A stretch of DNA of 10,640 nt from Deltaproteobacteria bacterium (GTDB taxonomy: Bacteria; Desulfobacterota; BSN033; UBA1163), in the NCBI GenBank assembly GCA_016875255.1, contig VGRU01000116.1:1-10640 (forward strand). Direction: 5' to 3'. Positions 5,390-10,640 of the stretch are shown here, in pieces (position 1 is the stretch's first letter; the number at the start of each line of letters is the position of its first letter). The translations under genes were made by a program, and so were the position numbers. A model generated the notes under the pieces. The model saw only the letters and a list, made by a program, of their open reading frames with translations. It was not told where the DNA came from and did no database searches.

Positions 5390-7714
5390 ATGGTTGAAAA
5401 TAGGGCGGACCTTTTCGAGCTGATCGAGCAATTAGCGATTCAAAGCGTGATGGTTGAGCCGGACGATCTCCCCGGCCTGGGCGCCATCCTCGAGAAACTG
5501 GAGAAAGCGGAAAAGATAGGCATGGCAAGCGGCTTTCATTCCATTCAGCCGCTGGGCCAGGCCATTAGAAAGGTGGTTGAAAAAATCGTCCTGAATGAGT
5601 GTCCGGATCTCCATGAGGGCCTCAGCCTGATTAGAACCGGAGTGAAGGTGATCCAGAATCGGATCGCCTTCCCCGATCATCCGGAGTCGTCCGAAGAGGA
5701 ATCGTTATGGAAAAGATGGAAGTCTCTGACCGGGGAGAAGAGGCCTGCCGGGAGCGAGAGTGAAACCTGCGGCGAAAGAGAGGAGAAGGTTTCATCTTCA
5801 TTTCCTGTGGATCAGGATATCGAATTTTACAAGGATTTTATTTCAGAGGCTCTGGAACATCTTGGAACGATCGAGCTGAATCTGATCAGTCTGGAGCAAT
5901 CTCCGGAAAACGGAGAGTATATCAATGCCATCTTCCGCCCCTTTCATACCATCAAGGGAGTTTCGGGGTTTCTTAACCTCCACGATATTCAAAAATTTTC
6001 CCATGCCGTGGAATCCCTGCTCGATGAGGCAAGAAACGGGAGGCTTCGAATCACGCAGGGAATGGTTGATTTTATTCTCGAATCGGTAGACCTGCTGAAA
6101 AATATGATTCTCGATTTGAGGGGCCATATTGAATCGGGCAGGATGGAATGTTCCACATTTGAACTGGAACCCTATCTGAAGAAGATCGAGATCCTCAAGG
6201 GGAGCGGTCCGCCGGCCGAAGGGCTCGAACAGGAGAGGACGGAAGCAGATCCTGAGGATAAGAAAGCCCCGCGTCTCGGAGAGATCCTCAGCTCAAAGGG
6301 CGTGGTCTCTTCCGAGGATATTTCCGAAGCCCTGAAGGAACAGGGAGAGGGGGCAAGTTTAAAATTAGGGGAGATTCTGATCAAGGAGAACAAGGCCAGA
6401 CCGAAGCAGGTCCTCGATGCCCTGAGAGAACAGAAACGAATCTCATCCCAGTTCAATGAGGCTTCAGTAAAGGTTGACACGGATAAGCTGGACAACCTGG
6501 TCGATATGATCGGTGAGCTGGTGATTGCCCAGTCCCTGGTGGAACAAAATCCTCTCTTTTCATCCCTCCGGGATCAGAAGCTGGTGCGGGATTTTTCACA
6601 GTTTAAAAGGATCACAGCCGATCTCCAGAAGATCTCCATGTCCCTCCGGATGGTCCCGATCCGGCAGACCTTCCAGAAGATGGTTCGTCTGGTCCGGGAC
6701 CTGGCGAAGAAATCCGGGAAGCAGGTGGAGTTGATCATGTCCGGCGAGGAGACGGAGATTGACCGCAATATGGTGGAGAGCCTCTATGACCCCCTGGTTC
6801 ATATGATTCGCAATGCCATCGATCACGGGATCGAGCCTCCGGAAGAGAGGCGGAAAACAGGAAAAACGGAGACGGGAAATATCTTTTTGAGGGCCTACCA
6901 GAAGGGAGGAAATGTGGTCATCGAGATCGGGGATGATGGCCAGGGTCTGAACCGGGAAAAGATTTTAAGAAAGGCAAGAGAGCGGGGGCTCGTCTCCGAT
7001 GAGATGTTGACCGATTACCAGATCGATAACCTCATCTTCGAGGCCGGGTTTTCAACGGCGGATCAGGTCACCGATATTTCAGGCCGCGGAGTGGGGATGG
7101 ATGTGGTGAAGAAGGCGATTGAGAATCTGAGGGGAAAGGTCGAGATCTTCTCGTGTGAGGGAAAGGGCGCCCGTTTTATCATGCGCGTTCCACTCACCCT
7201 GGCGATCATGGACGGAATTATCGTCCGGGTCGGCGAGGAGCGATACATCATTCCCACCGTCTTCATCAAAGAGACCCTGAAGCCGCGGCGGGAAGATGTC
7301 TTTTCCATCCATCAGAAGGGAGATCTGATCAAGGTGAGAGAGAATTTTCTCCCTTTGATCCGGCTTCATCAACTCCTCGGAGTCGCCACGGAGAGGCAGG
7401 CTCCATGGGAGACGCTGGTCATTGTGGTTGAAAACGAAGGGGTGCAGAAGTGCCTCTTGGTGGACGATCTGGTCGGGAAACAAGAGGTCGTGATTAAAAA
7501 TTTAGGGGAGAGGTTGAGGGATGTGAAAGGAGTGGCAGGCGCTACGATCATGGGGGATGGCCGGGCCGGCCTCATCCTCGACATCCACGGCATTTTCCAA
7601 ATCGACCAGGCCTCTCTCTCAGCGATGGAGAGACCGGCTTTCGGACAGACCGGAGGAGCGAGAAGAGTAACGTCCAACGGTCACGGTGACGATGCCCGTT
7701 GTTTAAGGTCATAG
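5390..7714 (+). CDS. cheA: Chemotaxis histidine kinase CheA, variant architecture
   Basis: A 774-residue CheA, which phosphorylates CheY and CheB in response to receptor arrays. Residues 1-95 form a helical region resembling a degenerate Hpt domain without the H-x-x-K-G motif. The true Hpt/P1 domain (about 143-255) carries H186 in FRPFHTIKGVSGF. Where the CheY-binding P2 domain would be (295-350) lie two short repeats, LGEILSSKG and LGEILIKEN, each followed by an AL(K/R)EQ helix, like N-terminal modules of GspE/PilB-type ATPases. P3 dimerisation begins near 358. P4 has the N box HMIRNAIDHGIE (471-482), DDGQGL (515-520), IFEAGFST (549-556) and GRGVGMD (565-571). P5, CheW-like, spans about 600-740. 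The last 12 residues lie in a repeat element. The ATG has AAGGGGTG upstream. No cheW, cheY or receptor gene follows. Confidence 0.95.
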   Translation: MVENRADLFELIEQLAIQSVMVEPDDLPGLGAILEKLEKAEKIGMASGFHSIQPLGQAIRKVVEKIVLNECPDLHEGLSLIRTGVKVIQNRIAFPDHPESSEEESLWKRWKSLTGEKRPAGSESETCGEREEKVSSSFPVDQDIEFYKDFISEALEHLGTIELNLISLEQSPENGEYINAIFRPFHTIKGVSGFLNLHDIQKFSHAVESLLDEARNGRLRITQGMVDFILESVDLLKNMILDLRGHIESGRMECSTFELEPYLKKIEILKGSGPPAEGLEQERTEADPEDKKAPRLGEILSSKGVVSSEDISEALKEQGEGASLKLGEILIKENKARPKQVLDALREQKRISSQFNEASVKVDTDKLDNLVDMIGELVIAQSLVEQNPLFSSLRDQKLVRDFSQFKRITADLQKISMSLRMVPIRQTFQKMVRLVRDLAKKSGKQVELIMSGEETEIDRNMVESLYDPLVHMIRNAIDHGIEPPEERRKTGKTETGNIFLRAYQKGGNVVIEIGDDGQGLNREKILRKARERGLVSDEMLTDYQIDNLIFEAGFSTADQVTDISGRGVGMDVVKKAIENLRGKVEIFSCEGKGARFIMRVPLTLAIMDGIIVRVGEERYIIPTVFIKETLKPRREDVFSIHQKGDLIKVRENFLPLIRLHQLLGVATERQAPWETLVIVVENEGVQKCLLVDDLVGKQEVVIKNLGERLRDVKGVAGATIMGDGRAGLILDIHGIFQIDQASLSAMERPAFGQTGGARRVTSNGHGDDARCLRS

Positions 7715-7871
7715 GGACTCCGTCGAAACTCGTTTATCGGTGATGATGCTCGTATCGAAGCCCGAATCTCGGAACAAGAAAATCGAGTTTCGAGAATCTT
7801 TGACGAGCATCGATACGAGCTTCGACAACGACAAACGTAGCCTTTTTAACCGATACGGGCTTCGTGACCGT
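7677..7871. repeat. Nested inverted-repeat block between cheA and the phosphorylase
   Basis: The outer arms ACGGTCACG (7677-7685) and CGTGACCGT (7863-7871) are exact, followed inward by GCCCGT (7694-7699) and ACGGGC (7855-7860). Inside are TCGAAACTCG (7723-7732) with CGAGTTTCGA (7784-7793), and GCTCGTATCGA (7748-7758) with TCGATACGAGC (7810-7820). CGATACGAGCTTCG (7811-7824) recurs with one change at 7851-7864. About 195 bp with interleaved self-complementarity and no transposase: a palindromic mobile-like element. It contains the final codons of cheA. Confidence 0.7.
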
Positions 7872-7910
7872 AACCTTTGCCTTTACACTGTATTCGAGGA
7901 TGAATCAAAG

Positions 7911-10463
7911 ATGAAAGAGATCACACTCTACACCGTGGTTCCGCAGATTCCGGAACGTCTGAAACCCTTGGAGGAGATGGCGCGAAACATCTGGTTCTGC
8001 TGGAACATTGAGGCCATCGACCTTTTCAGGTCCATTGATTCGAATCTCTGGGAGGAGACCCGGCATAACCCGATCGCCATGCTCGGCCGCCTGGGAAGAG
8101 AACGGCTCGAAGAACTTCTTGATGATGAGGGATTTCTGCTCGAGATGGACCGCATCTATCAGGAGATCCGCCATTATTGCGAGGCGAGAAAGCCTTATGA
8201 TTTCGGCCTGGAGACTCCTGTCGAATTTACCGTGGCCTATTTCTCAGCGGAGTACGGGCTGACGGATTGCCTTCCCATCTACTCGGGAGGTCTCGGAGTC
8301 CTCTCAGGCGACCACCTGAAGTCAGCAAGCGACCTCTGCATCAATATGGTGGGGATGGGCCTGCTCTATCAGAAAGGTTATTTCCGCCAGTATCTGAATG
8401 GAGATGGCTGGCAATTGGAGACCTATCCGGACAACGATTTTCACATTCTTCCGGTTGAACTCGAAAGGAATGAAAAGGGCGAGCCTCTGTCGGTCGAAGT
8501 GGAGATCGAAGACCGGAAGGTCAAGGCCCGGATCTGGAGAGTCCGGGTGGGAAGAATCCCTTTGTGGATGCTCGATACCAATACGGTTGAAAACGAGGAG
8601 AGGGATCGGGATATCACCTCCGCCCTTTACGGAGGAGATGGGGCAATGCGTTTGAAACAGGAGGCTATCCTGGGCATCGGGGGAATCAGAGCCCTTGACC
8701 GACTGGGAGTGAGGCCTTCGGTCTTCCACATGAATGAAGGCCACTCCGCATTTGCCATCCTCGAGAGGATCCGCTGTCTCATGGAAAAATCCAATCTCTC
8801 TTTTGAAGAGGCGCAAGAGGCTGTCCATACAAACAGCGTTTTTACGACTCATACCCCTGTTCCGGCGGGGATCGATGTCTTTGACCGGAACCTGGTCTCC
8901 GTTGTGCTCGGACAATATATCTCTTCTCTTGGCATCTCGCTCGATGATTTTATGGCCCTCGGCATTCAGGGAGAGAGAGGAGTGGACCGTTCCTTTAATA
9001 TGGCCGTTCTGGCGCTCAAGCATTCAGCAAGGTCTAACGGGGTCAGCCGGCTCCACGGAGTCGTATCCCGGCGGATGTGGAGCCAATTATGGCCCCGGTT
9101 GCCTGAAGCGGATGTTCCGATCGACGCCATTACAAATGGAATCCACATCCCTTCGTGGATCTCCGGCGATTTAGCCGGACTTCTGGACCGCTATTTGGGC
9201 AGGCGCTGGGCAGAGGATCCCGATAACAGAAAAATCTGGGAGAGGGTGGAACGGATTCCCGATTCGGAACTCTGGCGGACCCATGAACGAAGAAGGGAGC
9301 GGTTGATCGGCTTCGCACGGCGAAGACTTATCGATCAGCTCATCCACCAGGGCGCAAAGAAGGGAGCGGTTCAGATGGCCTCCGAGGTGTTGAACCCGGA
9401 GGCGCTGACCATCGGCTTCGCAAGAAGGTTCGCCACTTACAAACGGGGGGATATGATCCTGAGCGATCCGGAGCGGCTGGCGAAAATTCTCAATGATCCT
9501 CAGATGCCTGTTCAAATCATCTTTGCCGGAAAGGCCCATCCCCAGGATCATCCTGGAAAAGAGGTGATTAAGAATATTGTCCATCTGGCCCGCCGGCCCG
9601 AGTTCAAACACCGGATCGTCTTCATCGAAGATTACGATCTCAATGTGGCCCGTTATCTTGTGCAGGGAGTCGATGTCTGGCTCAACAACCCCAGGCGTCC
9701 GCTCGAGGCGTGCGGAACGAGCGGAATGAAAGCAGCGGCCAACGGAGCGCTCAACCTGAGCATCCTCGACGGCTGGTGGGTGGAAGGGTATGCTCCCGGC
9801 CTGGGATGGGCCATCGGAAGCGGTGAGGAGTATGATGATCAAAGGGATCAGGACGAGATCGAAAGCCACGCCATCTACGGTCTATTGGAGAAGGAGATCG
9901 TTCCCCTGTTCTATGAAAGGGGAAGGGATAATCTTCCCAGAGAATGGATACGGATGATGAAACAGTCGATGAAGACCCTGGCCGCCTATTTCAACTCACA
10001 CCGGATGGTCCAGGACTATCTTCACCGTTTCTATATTCCGTCATCCCTGAGGTGGGACCAGATCCGGGCGGAAAATTTTAAAGGTCTCCGGGACCTGACC
10101 GCCTGGACGAACCGATTGAGAAAGAATTGGAGTAGAATCGAGATTAAGGGAAAGAGAACCGATGCGAGAAAGGGGGTTGCTCTCGGAGAAACCCTCCCTG
10201 TGGAAGTGGACATCAGCCTGTTAGAACTGACGCCTCAGGACCTCTCCGTAGAGGTCTACTATGGCCCTGTCGATTCGAAAGCGAATTTCTTCAGCCGGTC
10301 GTTCCTTTCACTTCAGCCTTCTCAACAGAATGGAGATAAGACCACATTCAAAGGGGAGATCCCCTGTCAGTCTGTTGGCCGTTTCGGCTTTAGAATCCGC
10401 GTCCTTCCATCTCATCCGCTGCTTACCCATCCCTATTCGATGGGGTTGATCTTATGGGGTTAG
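7911..10463 (+). CDS. glgP: Alpha-glucan (glycogen/maltodextrin) phosphorylase, GT35
   Basis: An 850-residue cytoplasmic enzyme that releases glucose 1-phosphate from glycogen or maltodextrin using pyridoxal phosphate. It is of the DUF3417-containing alpha-glucan phosphorylase type (TIGR02094-like): the N-terminus has LEEMARNIWFCWN and HNPIAMLGRL. Motifs include AEYGL (113-117), YSGGLGVLSGDHLK (124-137), TNGIHIPSW (408-416), FARRFATYKRGD (503-514) and EACGTSGMKAAANGALN with the cofactor lysine K607. The C-terminal accessory region ends normally. The ATG at 7911 is chosen over an in-frame ATG at 7740 because it has GAGGA ten bases upstream, matches family N-termini, and the 57 extra codons are translated repeat. 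It is metabolically unrelated to its neighbours and probably separately expressed. Confidence 0.94.
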   Translation: MKEITLYTVVPQIPERLKPLEEMARNIWFCWNIEAIDLFRSIDSNLWEETRHNPIAMLGRLGRERLEELLDDEGFLLEMDRIYQEIRHYCEARKPYDFGLETPVEFTVAYFSAEYGLTDCLPIYSGGLGVLSGDHLKSASDLCINMVGMGLLYQKGYFRQYLNGDGWQLETYPDNDFHILPVELERNEKGEPLSVEVEIEDRKVKARIWRVRVGRIPLWMLDTNTVENEERDRDITSALYGGDGAMRLKQEAILGIGGIRALDRLGVRPSVFHMNEGHSAFAILERIRCLMEKSNLSFEEAQEAVHTNSVFTTHTPVPAGIDVFDRNLVSVVLGQYISSLGISLDDFMALGIQGERGVDRSFNMAVLALKHSARSNGVSRLHGVVSRRMWSQLWPRLPEADVPIDAITNGIHIPSWISGDLAGLLDRYLGRRWAEDPDNRKIWERVERIPDSELWRTHERRRERLIGFARRRLIDQLIHQGAKKGAVQMASEVLNPEALTIGFARRFATYKRGDMILSDPERLAKILNDPQMPVQIIFAGKAHPQDHPGKEVIKNIVHLARRPEFKHRIVFIEDYDLNVARYLVQGVDVWLNNPRRPLEACGTSGMKAAANGALNLSILDGWWVEGYAPGLGWAIGSGEEYDDQRDQDEIESHAIYGLLEKEIVPLFYERGRDNLPREWIRMMKQSMKTLAAYFNSHRMVQDYLHRFYIPSSLRWDQIRAENFKGLRDLTAWTNRLRKNWSRIEIKGKRTDARKGVALGETLPVEVDISLLELTPQDLSVEVYYGPVDSKANFFSRSFLSLQPSQQNGDKTTFKGEIPCQSVGRFGFRIRVLPSHPLLTHPYSMGLILWG

Positions 10464-10470
10464 GAAGGGT

Positions 10471-10520
10471 AGTCAAATAGTCATATCGTTGAATAGTCGG
10501 ATGGTCAAATGACTATAACC
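10471..10520. repeat. Degenerate AGTCAAAT-type repeats after the phosphorylase
   Basis: ATAGTCAT (10477-10484) is inverted as ATGACTAT (10509-10516), and variants of GTCAAAT and AATAGTC recur between them. It forms a loose palindrome just after the phosphorylase stop. There is no U-run, so no clear intrinsic terminator. Confidence 0.45.
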
Positions 10521-10560
10521 TAAATTGAGCGATTCACCCTATCTCACAAGGGAGGCCGAG

Positions 10561-10635
10561 ATGCCTCACACCCTTTTAGAATGCGATACATTGAAACAAA
10601 GGGCCATTGGCCATCATGATTCACCAAACAGGTGA
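10561..10635 (+). CDS. Possible 24-codon small ORF at the window end
   Basis: The ATG at 10561 has an excellent ribosome site (AAGGGAGG, six bases upstream) but the frame stops at TGA 10633-10635, giving MPHTLLECDTLKQRAIGHHD followed by SPNR. No family is recognised. It could be a leader peptide, a frameshifted start of the next gene, or chance. A second frame from ATG 10616 is open to the window edge but has a poorer ribosome site. Confidence 0.25.
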   Translation: MPHTLLECDTLKQRAIGHHDSPNR

Positions 10636-10640
10636 TGATT

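Noticed and set aside
7740..7910. 57-codon N-terminal extension of the phosphorylase
   Set aside because: The codons derive from the nested repeat block, have no family similarity, and the ATG at 7911 has a good ribosome site.
8322..9023. 233-codon minus-strand open frame inside the phosphorylase
   Set aside because: It is antisense to well-conserved GT35 motifs and is a composition-driven shadow; the same applies to 9171-9869.

Overview
The window looks like a flagellar motility and chemotaxis region from a Gram-negative, repeat-rich bacterium. The gene set (fliS, a FliT/FlgN-like chaperone, flbD-motA-motB, a large cheA), the near 50% GC coding sequence and the many palindromic intergenic repeats suggest a deltaproteobacterial (Desulfobacterota-like) genome. 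That placement is inference: there is no rRNA or marker gene here.

Layout: 1-324 holds no gene but is packed with palindromes and a short direct repeat. On the + strand, 325-1219 carries fliS and a small helical FliT/FlgN-like protein. A 150-bp hairpin-rich spacer follows, then a stand-alone response regulator (1369-2076) whose C-terminus resembles a SHOCT domain. A perfect 26-nt inverted repeat (2075-2178) separates it from a sensorless histidine kinase (2205-3023). The kinase converges on, and overlaps by 4 bp, a minus-strand stator operon flbD-motA-motB (5117 down to 3020). On the + strand, cheA (5390-7714) is followed by a nested inverted-repeat block (about 7677-7871) and then an alpha-glucan phosphorylase (7911-10463). 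The last 177 bp hold degenerate repeats and perhaps a 24-codon ORF.

How the genes work together: FliS and its neighbour would escort flagellar export substrates. MotA/MotB form the stator and FlbD (SwrD family) is linked to stator power. CheA is the chemotaxis kinase. The kinase/regulator pair probably forms a two-component system of unknown output placed among motility genes. The flbD-cheA intergenic region contains two back-to-back matches to the FliA (sigma-28) promoter consensus, one facing each way, which would tie stator and CheA expression to completion of the flagellar hook-basal body. The phosphorylase is metabolic and probably a separate unit.

No clearly new multi-gene system is present. 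The points most worth a second look are the divergent sigma-28 promoter pair, the CheA with paired LGEIL-type motifs where P2 normally lies, the REC-coiled coil-SHOCT regulator, and the unusual density of different palindromic repeats at gene junctions, one of which appears to encode the end of CheA.
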